From a virus, in IMG/VR virus record IMGVR_UViG_3300027659_000068, positions 1 to 43,808 of that record: a DNA stretch of 43,808 bases, one strand, 5' to 3'. Shown here piece after piece: positions 1 to 8,097 of the stretch. The notes under the pieces are model-generated. The model did not search any database. It was not told where the DNA came from and saw only the letters and a list, made by a program, of their open reading frames with translations. Position 1 is the first letter of the stretch. Each line of letters opens with the position of its first letter. The translations under genes were made by a program, and so were the position numbers.

Positions 1-976
1 ATTCGTGGGATCCCTTGATGTTTGAGCGAAAAGTCACGCCATCTTCACGTTTCATTACGGCATAGCCCGCCATTCCAGACTTATTTCCGTTGCCTTCGTG
101 AATCCCAACAATTTCATATTCCTCGTCCTGAAACTCCTTACGCTTGAGCAGGGTAGCCGAGCGCTTAAACTCATATGGTTTATCAATACGTATCATTTGA
201 CCCTCAAATCCGTCCTCCATAAATTTACCATAGAGGTTGTCTAATTCTAACTTAGTCGCAACCTCGTGGGTGTCAACGAGAACAATGCTGCCTTCGTTAA
301 GGTTGAGTTGATCGTATGCTTCTCGAATAAATGCCGTACGTTGCTTAAAACAGCGAGTTGAGTCAGCGACATCATACCACCAAAACTCGATAATTTCAGA
401 GGATTCGATAATGTCTTCCAGAGTCGGTTTAGTCTTTTTAATCAACGAAGAAATTTTGTTGAAATCGTCGTGCAAGCCATGACAGTAAAGTTCGCCATCT
501 AAAATGAGATCAGGATAGCGCTCAAAGAGCGGAGCAAGATCAGCTAAGATATGGGGGATTGTCAACCACGGTTTTCCGTTGCGCGTGAATGCCCCATGAC
601 GACTAATCACTGCTCGCATGCCATCAAGCTTTGGTTGACAAAAGAGTGGAAACGATACCTTTTTCTCGACATCTTCCCACTTTTTAGCGAGCATTGGCTC
701 GATATAGAAAGACTGATCAATGTCGCCAATTGACTCGAAGCAGCCACTCTCATTTTTCTTTTTCCAAAGTGCAGTTGCTTCAAAAAGTGCTTGAGCTGAA
801 ATGTCGCGCTCATTGGCTCGGCCGACATTGGTGGCTTCGCATGTGGTCCACAGTGTGGTCACAATCTTGCCTCCAACCTTGCCATGATGGGTACGACACC
901 GCCCATCTTCGATTTCAATGGTCCATTCTTGAACGCTACCGGTCGACGTGCGACTGTATAGTGTAGGTAATTTCAT
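1..976 (-). CDS. ATP-dependent DNA ligase, 3' end outside window
   Basis: Reading from the ATG at 976 gives 325 codons without a stop to the window edge, so the C-terminus is missing. The adenylation domain shows the nucleotidyl-lysine motif PKLDGMR, then LILDGELY (motif III) and GFEGQMIR (motif IV), followed by LLKRKEF near motif V. This is the set expected of an ATP-dependent polynucleotide ligase that seals nicks in replicating phage DNA. The first ~60 residues (around HHGKVGGK) resemble a WGR-type domain, which is an inference. The start overlaps the stop of the upstream gene as TAATG, indicating coupled translation. It is the last gene seen of the operon beginning near 1512. Confidence 0.88.
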   Translation of the reverse strand, partial: MKLPTLYSRTSTGSVQEWTIEIEDGRCRTHHGKVGGKIVTTLWTTCEATNVGRANERDISAQALFEATALWKKKNESGCFESIGDIDQSFYIEPMLAKKWEDVEKKVSFPLFCQPKLDGMRAVISRHGAFTRNGKPWLTIPHILADLAPLFERYPDLILDGELYCHGLHDDFNKISSLIKKTKPTLEDIIESSEIIEFWWYDVADSTRCFKQRTAFIREAYDQLNLNEGSIVLVDTHEVATKLELDNLYGKFMEDGFEGQMIRIDKPYEFKRSATLLKRKEFQDEEYEIVGIHEGNGNKSGMAGYAVMKREDGVTFRSNIKGSHE

Positions 977-1257
977 TAGTGGTGGTTGTATATGCGTACT
1001 GGGGTGCCATTCCAAACTCGGGCAAATCCATATGTTCCCATGTCAAGCGCTTCGCCCTTTAGGCGTTTAGTCATTACTTTTCCCATTCTTGACTGGGGGT
1101 TTGGGATGCATGTGCCGTCATCCCAATTTCCAGTGTTGAGTGTATCGATAAATTGCGCAACTTTTACGCTTTTTGGCGTAAAGCCGACGACCTTATAAAA
1201 GGTTGCAATACGGGCGTCATAGCCAAAGATTGATACTAGAGTGTCTCCAATTTTCAT
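976..1257 (-). CDS. hypothetical protein, 93 aa
   Basis: No family recognised. A soluble mixed protein beginning MKIGDTLVSIFG. It lies between a 78-aa gene and the DNA ligase; its stop overlaps the ligase start codon (TAATG), so the two are translationally coupled. The plus-strand reading of the same stretch has no promoter or neighbours to support it. Confidence 0.75.
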   Translation of the reverse strand: MKIGDTLVSIFGYDARIATFYKVVGFTPKSVKVAQFIDTLNTGNWDDGTCIPNPQSRMGKVMTKRLKGEALDMGTYGFARVWNGTPVRIYNHH

Positions 1258-1275
1258 ATAGTTATTAGGTTAGAA

Positions 1276-1512
1276 TTAGCGCATACCGCGGGAATATTCC
1301 TTTTCGCGAAGCTTATGATAGGTTCGCTCAAGCGTTCTCAATCCAGTATTGATGCATACAATCCAACCATCAGGCTGGCGAGTAAACGTCCAAGCGGCTC
1401 CGACGCCAAACCTACCACGTTTCATGAAGATGCCGAGGGCTTCGGCGGGGGTCCGACCGAGAACAGTCACTTCTTCACCAGTTTTTGTCTTTACGATGTA
1501 TTCTTTATCCAT
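1276..1512 (-). CDS. hypothetical protein, 78 aa
   Basis: First gene of the ligase operon, directly behind an early promoter. It begins MDKEYIVKTKTGEEVTVLG and ends in a basic tail. No family recognised. Overlapping plus-strand ORFs of similar length are judged shadows because promoter and operon order fit the minus strand. Confidence 0.75.
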   Translation of the reverse strand: MDKEYIVKTKTGEEVTVLGRTPAEALGIFMKRGRFGVGAAWTFTRQPDGWIVCINTGLRTLERTYHKLREKEYSRGMR

Positions 1513-1537
1513 ATTAGTTGCTATTGCTTACATAGTC

Positions 1538-1566
1538 ATTATAGCATGAAATCAGGGCTTTGTACA
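1538..1566 (-). promoter_or_regulatory. early promoter, TGTACA-17-TATAAT
   Basis: Minus strand reads TGTACA (1566-1561), 17 nt, TATAAT (1543-1538). It is followed by the conserved start of transcript GACTATGTAAGC and the gene starting at 1512. The same architecture recurs at nine other places in the window. Confidence 0.8.
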
Positions 1567-1608
1567 CATTTATTTTCGAAAACGTGCATTTTGTGTGAAA
1601 ATAATGAG

Positions 1609-1881
1609 TTAGGACAAGACCCACACGAGTATTTGGAGAACTATTAGGATCCACAATGTGTGGGCAGCAAGTTTTTCAGACAATTCGTCATTAACTGAGT
1701 ATGCTGCCATATTTAGCATAATTACGCCAATCCAAAGTAAAATATCGTTTGGGTAGAGCCCGCAAATTTTCCCAAATAGGTGGCTGATCCAAATTGACGG
1801 CAACAGCCAGAAAATTCCAAACCCAAAGATCTGTACTGGAATCGAGTATTTAGGAGATTCTTCAGTATTCTTCTGAGGCAT
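1609..1881 (-). CDS. small membrane protein, 90 aa
   Basis: Two to three hydrophobic segments are visible: IFGFGIFWLLPSIWI near residues 18-32, ILLWIGVIMLNMA near 47-59 and a C-terminal stretch WILIVLQILVWVL. It is therefore predicted to sit in the host inner membrane. The start overlaps the end of the upstream gene by 20 nt. No family recognised. Confidence 0.7.
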   Translation of the reverse strand: MPQKNTEESPKYSIPVQIFGFGIFWLLPSIWISHLFGKICGLYPNDILLWIGVIMLNMAAYSVNDELSEKLAAHTLWILIVLQILVWVLS

Positions 1882-2158
1882 AAAAATTAGCGAGGCGGAG
1901 TTGTTTAGCGGTACGTTCCTCTTTTTCGACCAATATTGTGTTGATCTTATTTGTAGTCGAAGAACAGGTAATGGTTACACCAGCCTGTTCCTCGCTAATG
2001 GCGTCCTTTTTCGTAACTTCATATGTTCCCTTTTGATAGTCATGAAAATATCCAGTAACCCTATAAGGCAAACCGTCTACAACAACAAAATCGTTGAGGG
2101 ATTGGCCATTTGAAGCAATGAAGTTAATCGCCTTTGTTAGTTTTTCAATGTTTGTCAT
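1862..2158 (-). CDS. hypothetical protein, 98 aa
   Basis: Soluble small protein (MTNIEKLTKAINFIASNGQS...) with no recognised domain. It starts 13 nt beyond the 3' end of tRNA-Arg and overlaps the downstream membrane-protein gene, so all three are probably on one transcript with the gene at 2261-2596. Confidence 0.7.
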   Translation of the reverse strand: MTNIEKLTKAINFIASNGQSLNDFVVVDGLPYRVTGYFHDYQKGTYEVTKKDAISEEQAGVTITCSSTTNKINTILVEKEERTAKQLRLANFYASEEY

Positions 2159-2171
2159 ATTGTATAGCGTA

Positions 2172-2246
2172 TGGTGGGTCGTGCAGGAATCGAACCTGCA
2201 TTGGCGGATTAGAAATCCGAAGTCCTATCCGTTGAACGAACGACCC
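2172..2246 (-). tRNA. tRNA-Arg (UCU)
   Basis: Full cloverleaf of 75 nt: acceptor GGGTCGT/ACGACCC, anticodon loop TTTCTAA with anticodon UCU, T-loop TTCGATT, and an encoded CCA. It reads AGA, a codon favoured in AT-rich phage genes. It is isolated from the main tRNA island and sits inside an early operon. Confidence 0.95.
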
Positions 2247-2260
2247 AATATTAGATTTAT

Positions 2261-2596
2261 TTATCGATTTCTAATGACGCGCACATAGACGTCAATAGTT
2301 GCAGCATCAGCAATGGCAATACGCTGATAGGCGCCAGCACCAAACCATCGGTTCTTATTCTTTTTTGCTGAGTCACGATAACATTGAGCATTGGGGTTAT
2401 TCTTGCCGAGACGACCAAAGAGATCAACCTTGGCGGTGTGCCTAATAATATTAGGATCCTTCAATGACTTGATCTTTTCCTCAAGGTTCCAAATGCGAAT
2501 TTCCTTTCGAAGTTGAGCAATTTTGTCATGACCCACAGTGTCATTTGTGGTCGTGAAGCGATAATTGTGTGAACGTGCGTTGTTTGTCATAGTCAT
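2261..2596 (-). CDS. hypothetical protein, 111 aa, paralogue of 34238-34561
   Basis: The central motif VDLFGRLGKNNPN is shared almost exactly with the protein at 34238-34561 (VDLFGRLGRNNPN), preceded in both by a charged helical N-terminal half. No characterised family recognised. Transcribed from the promoter cassette at 2622-2708. Confidence 0.75.
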   Translation of the reverse strand: MTMTNNARSHNYRFTTTNDTVGHDKIAQLRKEIRIWNLEEKIKSLKDPNIIRHTAKVDLFGRLGKNNPNAQCYRDSAKKNKNRWFGAGAYQRIAIADAATIDVYVRVIRNR

Positions 2597-2621
2597 AATG
2601 TAATAGTTGGCTTACATAGTC

Positions 2622-2708
2622 ATTATAGCATGAAATGCATCACTTGTACACAACTATTTTCATAGATGTGAAAATAGGCCCCGGACGTATACCCCGTATA
2701 TAGAAAAA
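2622..2708 (-). promoter_or_regulatory. composite promoter cassette, copy A
   Basis: Minus strand order: box TATTTTTCT, palindrome-like GGGGTATACGTCCGG, AT-rich hairpin CTATTTTC...GAAAATAG, then -35 TGTACA (2650-2645), 17 nt and -10 TATAAT (2627-2622). The arrangement and sequence recur at 15031-15120, 35021-35102 and 37756-37850. It separates the operon ending at 2718 from the gene starting at 2596. Confidence 0.8.
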
Positions 2709-2717
2709 TAGTCTGTT

Positions 2718-3035
2718 TTAGAAGTTTTCCTTGATAATTTCACGAAAAACTTCGCAGTCAGTAAAGTATCGATCAAATGAATATACGTGACCGTCATAGA
2801 AAATAAAGGCAATCTCGCCTAAAAACATGTGTGTGTAAAATACTGATCCACGATACTCAACTCGTTCAGCAGTATTTACGTCTTCAAGAAAATCATCTTT
2901 CCAATTCTCTGGTTCTCCATTGTGCGTATAATAATCCTTAAACTTATCTTTTACGGCTACTGCGCTTCCACGTAAGATACATTCATACAATATATGGTCC
3001 TTAAAGTTATTTAGAGATATAGCAAATTTATCCAT
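2718..3035 (-). CDS. hypothetical protein, 105 aa
   Basis: Last gene of the early operon that begins at 5261. Acidic, soluble, beginning MDKFAISLNNFKDHILYE. No family recognised. Its start codon follows the stop of the 54-aa gene upstream within 1-2 nt, implying coupled translation. Confidence 0.72.
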   Translation of the reverse strand: MDKFAISLNNFKDHILYECILRGSAVAVKDKFKDYYTHNGEPENWKDDFLEDVNTAERVEYRGSVFYTHMFLGEIAFIFYDGHVYSFDRYFTDCEVFREIIKENF

Positions 3036-3036
3036 A

Positions 3037-3201
3037 TTATTTTCTATTAATTCTAAACGAAGCTGCGAGGGTGAGGAATAGCCCTCCTAATAGACCGTAT
3101 GTATTATCAAGTGAGTCGATCATTAGGAATATTCCTGCTACAAGTGTCATTGTATCAGATAAATCAAATGAACCGTGTTTGTTGTTGGGTGGGGTAGACA
3201 T
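3037..3201 (-). CDS. small membrane protein, 54 aa
   Basis: Short gene found by reading the minus strand between two larger genes. It begins MSTPPNNKHGSFDLSD and carries a hydrophobic stretch (MTLVAGIFLMI, then GLLGGLFLTLAA), suggesting two short membrane helices or one hairpin. Its stop is adjacent to the next start (TAATATG), which supports it as a real operon member. Confidence 0.6.
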   Translation of the reverse strand: MSTPPNNKHGSFDLSDTMTLVAGIFLMIDSLDNTYGLLGGLFLTLAASFRINRK

Positions 3202-3212
3202 AATTAGTTATA

Positions 3213-3818
3213 TTATAGTTGTGGAATATCGCGTCTCAAGTAACGATAAAGTTCAAGTGTTTTTGTGATGTCATAAGATGCATCGTGCGCAGCTGCCTCG
3301 TCCCATCCAAGTTCAGCACATTGACATAGTGTACCAAGTTTGAAATTTGGGAGGGCACCCCGGACTCGAGTAGTCATCCATGCTGCGGCTTGCATAACAC
3401 AAATTGGTGGGTTCCAAAACCAACTACCGAAGTAGGCGTCTCCATTCTTTTCAAAAAATGCTCGAATAAAATCAGCATCAAATCGCGCGTTGTATGCGAC
3501 AAAATGAAGTTTATCTGCTTTGTTGTATCTATCGCAATGTTTTTCTAAAATAGAGATAAGGTTTGTATAGGCTTCGCGTGGTGACAACGGTAATGCAGCC
3601 AAACTCTCAAGTGTCATTCCAGTTTTTTCGAGCGCCTGAGGGTCCGCGCCATCAAGAGAAAAGAATGGAGTAAACCGGTAGTCAATTGTTTCAAGAACAT
3701 TTAAATTTGCATCAGTCAATATTCCGCTAATTTGAAAAATATTGTGAATGCGAGTATCAAGTCCAGTTGTCTCGGTGTCTAGAAAAAAGTATTTGTATCC
3801 AGGATATTTAGCGCTCAT
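3213..3818 (-). CDS. DEDDh 3'-5' exonuclease (DnaQ/RNase T-like)
   Basis: Exo I motif FFLDTETTGL at residues 11-20 supplies the catalytic Asp14 and Glu16; Exo II is YNARFDADF; Exo III is HDASYD, whose His makes it the DEDDh subtype. About 200 residues, a single exonuclease domain without polymerase. The family trims 3' ends of DNA or RNA, and oligoribonuclease-like or proofreading roles are both possible. The start overlaps the end of the upstream HD-like gene by 11 nt. Confidence 0.88.
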   Translation of the reverse strand: MSAKYPGYKYFFLDTETTGLDTRIHNIFQISGILTDANLNVLETIDYRFTPFFSLDGADPQALEKTGMTLESLAALPLSPREAYTNLISILEKHCDRYNKADKLHFVAYNARFDADFIRAFFEKNGDAYFGSWFWNPPICVMQAAAWMTTRVRGALPNFKLGTLCQCAELGWDEAAAHDASYDITKTLELYRYLRRDIPQL

Positions 3819-4347
3819 ATGTTTTGAATGGGTATAGTTGTCGTGATAGCGAGATTGCTGACGAAAGAAGAATTGACTCTGCGCTAGACTCAGTCTGAGT
3901 CGCCTGCGAAAGTATATTATGTAGTATATTGGTATAAGATATATTAAAGTCAGTTTCCACTAACTCATTAGTTTGAACATGTTTTTGAAACTCAAGTGCG
4001 CTGCGCCAAGATGTGTTTAATTTAGACGCTGACGCAACCCTACACCACGAGTCATCTACAACTTCATATTCAAAACATTTTCCATAGTTATACCACACCG
4101 CACTCACAATATACTCTAATACATTAATACGAGTGGCGTTATAGTTTGTATAGAGTGAACTCATCAGCGTTCCATAACTTACAAGTTCAGCGGTATTATG
4201 TAAAAGTCCACCTTCATATGCGCCATGCGAATTTTCTTGAAGGTTTAGCGGGCACACCGCAAATCGACTGTCATCGAGTACAGGTAAACATAGTTCCAAT
4301 ATATAGGAATCAGTACAAACCTTTCTAAGATCATCTAATGTTAACAT
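3808..4347 (-). CDS. HD-domain-like protein, metal motif degenerate
   Basis: The segment SHGAYEGGLLHNTAELV matches the first metal motif of YhaM/HD-type phosphohydrolases (HHAYEGGLLEHT). The expected LLHDIGK is here AVWYNYGKCFEYE, so the His-Asp pair is replaced by Tyr-Asn. The fold is therefore probably kept while hydrolase activity is doubtful. The start at MLTLDDLRK (4347) is preferred because a longer reading would overlap the lipoprotein gene. The stop overlaps the exonuclease start, suggesting that the two products are made together. Confidence 0.7.
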   Translation of the reverse strand: MLTLDDLRKVCTDSYILELCLPVLDDSRFAVCPLNLQENSHGAYEGGLLHNTAELVSYGTLMSSLYTNYNATRINVLEYIVSAVWYNYGKCFEYEVVDDSWCRVASASKLNTSWRSALEFQKHVQTNELVETDFNISYTNILHNILSQATQTESSAESILLSSAISLSRQLYPFKTYER

Positions 4348-4358
4348 AAAGTGTGTAT

Positions 4359-4619
4359 TTAATGCCCGGAAGAATATATACAACCGTCCCAACCAATGTA
4401 GTTGAATCTTTTCACCGTTCGTGTCGTGGGATAAAGATCAATATCATTACATACTCGCGAAGGACGATAATAACTCTTATAGTAACTATGTGGTCTTAAT
4501 CGGTGAGAGTAAAAATAATGACTGGAGTATCCAGGAGTTATCAAATAATTAGTGGGAACATACTCGACTACGCAACTAGTTAAGCAGCACGCTAGGCAAC
4601 AAATAGAGATTAATTTCAT
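4359..4619 (-). CDS. putative lipoprotein, 86 aa
   Basis: The N-terminus MKLISICCLACCLTSC is a short lipoprotein signal with lipobox LTSC, cleaved before Cys16. The mature part is rich in Tyr, Ser and Arg (SSHYFYSHRLRPHSYYKSYY). A phage early lipoprotein could act at the cell surface, for example in exclusion, but nothing in the sequence proves this. The start at 4619 is chosen because the signal begins there. Confidence 0.6.
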   Translation of the reverse strand: MKLISICCLACCLTSCVVEYVPTNYLITPGYSSHYFYSHRLRPHSYYKSYYRPSRVCNDIDLYPTTRTVKRFNYIGWDGCIYSSGH

Positions 4620-4630
4620 ACTATAAGAAT

Positions 4631-4777
4631 TTATACATTTATAAACCCCTCGGCCACAAGATAGGACACAATTGACTGCAGAGTCACTAAGTCTGGTTGG
4701 GGGTCCAATGTAAAGCACCCGTTTGAATAGTAGACATCATAGCCACGAAGGTGCGCAATAAAAGTTGGAGTTTGCAT
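4631..4777 (-). CDS. hypothetical protein, 48 aa
   Basis: Short minus-strand gene between the membrane protein and the lipoprotein, beginning MQTPTFIAHLRGYDVYYSNG. No family recognised. Supported by tight spacing on both sides (6 nt from the gene above, 11 nt to the gene below). Confidence 0.5.
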   Translation of the reverse strand: MQTPTFIAHLRGYDVYYSNGCFTLDPQPDLVTLQSIVSYLVAEGFINV

Positions 4778-4783
4778 GTTAAC

Positions 4784-5035
4784 TTAAGCCAGCAAAAAAA
4801 TATAAAGAGTCATTAAAATTAAAATAAGCAAGGTAATGCCCTTCATAGACTTTGGTGCCGCTGCCTCAACAGCAAGCAGCGCTGCATAAATTAAAAAATT
4901 GTTAAAGTCCTTTTTAAAAATTTCATGTACTGCCCAGTCTGTCCACAATACTTGGAGATAAACTCCAGCACACATAAGCGCAAAAAAGATGCCTATCAGC
5001 GTCAGTGCCCATGGCTTTGATGTAATTCGTATCAT
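4784..5035 (-). CDS. small membrane protein, 83 aa
   Basis: Three hydrophobic segments: ALTLIGIFFALMCAGVYL, FLIYAALLAVEAAA and a C-terminal ITLLILILMTLYIFLLA. Predicted inner-membrane protein of unknown function in the early operon; it starts 1 nt after the stop of the upstream gene. Confidence 0.7.
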   Translation of the reverse strand: MIRITSKPWALTLIGIFFALMCAGVYLQVLWTDWAVHEIFKKDFNNFLIYAALLAVEAAAPKSMKGITLLILILMTLYIFLLA

Positions 5036-5036
5036 A

Positions 5037-5261
5037 TTATAGATTAGGCAAAGTTTTCACTTTTGTTTTTTTACGTGGTTTTGCTTCAATGCTAGCAATT
5101 TCCAGTTCTATGGAAAGAATAATCTTGTCATAGGAATGAATGACTGCGTCGACACTATAGCCTTCACGTTTGATAAAAAAACCAGAGGTGCCATCTTTCA
5201 ACTTTTCACGACTTTTTACAAGAAGTTCAAGGTCCGTCTTTAATGTTTCGAGGTGTGTCAT
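5037..5261 (-). CDS. hypothetical protein, 74 aa
   Basis: First gene of an eight-gene early operon running to 2718. Predicted mostly helical (THLETLKTDLELLVKSREKL) with a lysine-rich C-terminus. No family recognised. The promoter lies directly upstream at 5280-5308. Confidence 0.75.
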   Translation of the reverse strand: MTHLETLKTDLELLVKSREKLKDGTSGFFIKREGYSVDAVIHSYDKIILSIELEIASIEAKPRKKTKVKTLPNL

Positions 5262-5279
5262 ATTGTTGCTTACAGGGTA

Positions 5280-5308
5280 ATTATATCATAAACCGCGACA
5301 AATGTACA
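5280..5308 (-). promoter_or_regulatory. early promoter, TGTACA-17-TATAAT
   Basis: Minus strand TGTACA (5308-5303), 17 nt, TATAAT (5285-5280), then CTGTAAGCAACA. It drives the operon 5261-2718 and lies back to back with the plus-strand helicase promoter. Confidence 0.8.
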
Positions 5309-5345
5309 CAACTTTTTACCATATTATAAAAAATAATTTTTCTTA

Positions 5346-5374
5346 TTTACATCAAATCGCATTCTTGATACAAT
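5346..5374 (+). promoter_or_regulatory. promoter of the helicase gene
   Basis: Plus strand TTTACA (5346-5351), 17 nt, TACAAT (5369-5374). The ATG at 5384 is only 9 nt beyond the -10 box, so the mRNA leader would be about 3 nt. Confidence 0.65.
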
Positions 5375-5383
5375 ATTAGCATA

Positions 5384-7099
5384 ATGGAATTACGTAATGC
5401 ACAAAAGGAGGCGCTCGAGGAAATACGCGTGGCTATTGAAAATGGTAAACGCGACATTTTTATTCAGGCCCCAACTGGCACCGGCAAAAGTCTTATTGCG
5501 CTTGAAATTTCTCGCCTGCTTAAGGCGAATGGGCAAAAGTCGTATATTTTGACGAGTGAAAAAAGTTTGCAGCAACAATATGAAACTGACTGCACGGGAA
5601 AATTCTCAACACATCATTCTGATGTTATGAGTATTTCGGGCATTGACACATACACATGTGACGTAAATGGCGAAAAATTCTCATTAGGCGTTTGCCGCAA
5701 TTTGGGCCTAAGCAACAGAGAAGCAATAGCTTCAATGCCTTGCGCCGCGAGTTGTGGCTATTTAACACGGTGGGACAAGGCTCGACAAAGTGATCGAGTC
5801 CTAATGAATTATTCCTATTGGCTAATTCAAATGAATTATGTATTGCCCAAAATGTATAAAAGCCCGCCATTTAATCGACGCGATGTTGTTATATGCGATG
5901 AGGCTCATAAAATACCTGATATTATCGAAAATCATTTTGCATGTCGTCTCAACGAGAAAATCGTTAATCGTGTTGAAAGCATAATAGGCGCATTAGGCAA
6001 TTTAGGTTTTAATTTTACCGTCTCCACAAAGGAGCTGCAAACGGCATTAAAACACGCTTTAGGGCATGCTGAAGGCGCACTACCGGCCGTGCATCATGAC
6101 GCACTCAAACGTGTTTATGAAGCCTACACAAAGTTACTAAACTCGGTGTATGAAGTAAAATCAGCAATCACCGCAAAATACTTGCCACTCAACCTATCGC
6201 CTGAAGCATTAAAACAATATAGTGCTAAACTACCTCGTGAAGCTCGTGCGCTATTTGTACTCGCTGACGACATTAAAGACCAACATTGTAAAGTTGAAGA
6301 CTATACAAACATGATTGAAGTGCACGGCCTTAAAAATCTTGTTGCATGTAACGGTGATGGCGGCGATCGCTCATATCATAATCTTTCTGACTATAACCTG
6401 TTTCATAAACATTTTCGTCGTCATGCAAACGTGCGAATATACATGAGCGCGACGCTGCAGCCTGAATTGCTAATACAGCGGTGGAACTTAAACCCAGCCA
6501 CAACACATATAATTGATATACAAAGCGACTGGGACCCACTTAAAAGTCCAATTGTTTGCTGCGCGACAAGCAACATGTCATACGGCAATGGTCGCGCCAG
6601 CGTTGATGCTGCTATAAAGAAAATTGATCGATTGCTTGATTCCCATAGCAGCGAACGCGGCGTTATTCATACAACAACCAACCTAATTATGAATACCCTG
6701 CTTGTCAGCTCACGACACGCTAATCGTTTATACACTTACAGCGGGACAAGTGAAAAACTCGACTTGTTAAAGCGATTAAAAGAATTGCCGCATGATGCTG
6801 TATTGTGCGGGCCCTCGCTATACACCGGCATCGACTTGAGCGACGAGCTTGCACGATTTAATATTATATTTAAGCTAAGCTTTCCAAATGTAAGCAGCCA
6901 ATTATGGAGTCGCCGCTATAAATTTCAAAAAGACGTGTACTTTGGCGAAACAGCTGCTGTGCTTGAACAAAGTGCTGGGCGTAGCACGCGAAATGCCGAC
7001 GATTATAGCACCACCTATATTCTCGATAATCGAGCCGAAAAGTTTATAAGTGGCAATAAACGATACTTTAGCAAATCGTTTTTAGCCCGGACGTTATAG
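5384..7099 (+). CDS. Rad3/DinG-type superfamily 2 DNA helicase
   Basis: A 571-residue protein with Walker A APTGTGKS (29-36), DEAH box (172-175) and motif VI QSAGRSTR (about 529-536). Four cysteines between them (92, 104, 120, 124) are placed like the iron-sulfur cluster ligands of XPD/DinG helicases. The expected activity is ATP-driven 5'-3' unwinding in replication, recombination or repair. It is the only plus-strand gene in this early region, has its own promoter and faces phoH across a bidirectional terminator. The start at 5384 matches the family, with the N-terminal Q-like region right before Walker A. Confidence 0.9.
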   Translation: MELRNAQKEALEEIRVAIENGKRDIFIQAPTGTGKSLIALEISRLLKANGQKSYILTSEKSLQQQYETDCTGKFSTHHSDVMSISGIDTYTCDVNGEKFSLGVCRNLGLSNREAIASMPCAASCGYLTRWDKARQSDRVLMNYSYWLIQMNYVLPKMYKSPPFNRRDVVICDEAHKIPDIIENHFACRLNEKIVNRVESIIGALGNLGFNFTVSTKELQTALKHALGHAEGALPAVHHDALKRVYEAYTKLLNSVYEVKSAITAKYLPLNLSPEALKQYSAKLPREARALFVLADDIKDQHCKVEDYTNMIEVHGLKNLVACNGDGGDRSYHNLSDYNLFHKHFRRHANVRIYMSATLQPELLIQRWNLNPATTHIIDIQSDWDPLKSPIVCCATSNMSYGNGRASVDAAIKKIDRLLDSHSSERGVIHTTTNLIMNTLLVSSRHANRLYTYSGTSEKLDLLKRLKELPHDAVLCGPSLYTGIDLSDELARFNIIFKLSFPNVSSQLWSRRYKFQKDVYFGETAAVLEQSAGRSTRNADDYSTTYILDNRAEKFISGNKRYFSKSFLARTL

Positions 7100-7198
7100 T
7101 TTGGATAAATGTCTAATCCACCTTAACAGATACTAGATCATCCGTTCCGGAACCGTTGGGCAATATTAAGATTGACCAGTATTTATACTCCTCTTCTA

Positions 7199-7252
7199 TT
7201 GGGTTTTCTATATACCATAGATTATCTATATGGAAAAACATAGAAAACCCAA
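7199..7252. terminator. bidirectional terminator between helicase and phoH
   Basis: Inverted repeat TTGGGTTTTCTAT (7199-7211) and its complement (7240-7252), a 13-bp stem with A/T runs on both sides, placed between two convergent genes. Confidence 0.75.
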
Positions 7253-7278
7253 ATAAAAGTGAAAAAAGTTTATTTTTT

Positions 7279-8037
7279 TTATGCCTCTAGAACCTGTACA
7301 ATATAACGCAATATTTTGCTACGCACAATTTCACTATCACCAAACTTAAAGGCGTGAATATTGTTTCTTATTGCACTTTCGGTATTAAATCGAGAGTATA
7401 CGTCCGAATAACCTGAGAGTTTGCCAATGTCTGACTGCTTAAGATCTCCGCATATTACATATTTGGTATTTTTTCCAAATCGAGTTAGTATTGTAACAAG
7501 TTCACTGCGAGTTAAGTTTTGAGCCTCGTCGACAATTACAATACTGTCATTAAACGTAAGGCCGCGAACAAAATTTACTGGAGTCGCACTCACGACATTT
7601 GCGTTGCGAAGTTGCAGACAGGTACTCTCGTCAGTAATCTCACGAATCTTTTCAAGGCATGGCATTGCGTATGGCAAAAACTTATCATCAACCTCTCCAG
7701 GCAAGGCTCCTATGCTGCGAGAGGCACTTTCAATTACGCTGCGTATATAGTTTATATGCTTAATCTTTTTATCTTTAAAAAGTTCAAGTGCAGCAAGTAC
7801 AGCAATATAACTCTTAGCGCTCCCGGCTGGACCATCAACAAATACCATGTTTGTGTCTTCAGCTTTTATAGTATCATAAAAAGACTTATGAGCCTCATTA
7901 AAGTGAAACGGCTTTTTAATCTTAAAATTAAAGCAGAAATTTAAAGCAATCGAGGACTCAATAGTTGAGTCCTCGGTTACGAAATCAGATTTTGGTGTAG
8001 ATACTCTTTTCTTTCTTTCCTTTTTTGCTGTAGACAT
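7279..8037 (-). CDS. phoH: PhoH-like ATPase
   Basis: A P-loop protein of 252 residues with Walker A GPAGSAKS (69-76), Walker B VIVDEAQN (167-174) and the sensor-like GDLKQSD (197-203), all typical of the PhoH family. A basic N-terminal extension (MSTAKKERKKR) precedes the domain. PhoH is common in marine T4-like phages; proposed roles in RNA metabolism or phosphate stress are not proven. It ends at the terminator it shares with the helicase. Confidence 0.92.
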   Translation of the reverse strand: MSTAKKERKKRVSTPKSDFVTEDSTIESSIALNFCFNFKIKKPFHFNEAHKSFYDTIKAEDTNMVFVDGPAGSAKSYIAVLAALELFKDKKIKHINYIRSVIESASRSIGALPGEVDDKFLPYAMPCLEKIREITDESTCLQLRNANVVSATPVNFVRGLTFNDSIVIVDEAQNLTRSELVTILTRFGKNTKYVICGDLKQSDIGKLSGYSDVYSRFNTESAIRNNIHAFKFGDSEIVRSKILRYIVQVLEA

Positions 8038-8097
8038 AATGTTATGTGTTGGGGTTATAATTTTCTATATCAGACGAAATCTATTATTTTTACACCG

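Noticed and set aside
551-966. Plus-strand ORFs in the first kilobase
   Set aside because: They lie antisense to a continuous DNA ligase frame with all catalytic motifs.
1315-1647. 110-codon plus-strand ORF
   Set aside because: It is antisense to two minus-strand elements including a promoter; composition is not protein-like.
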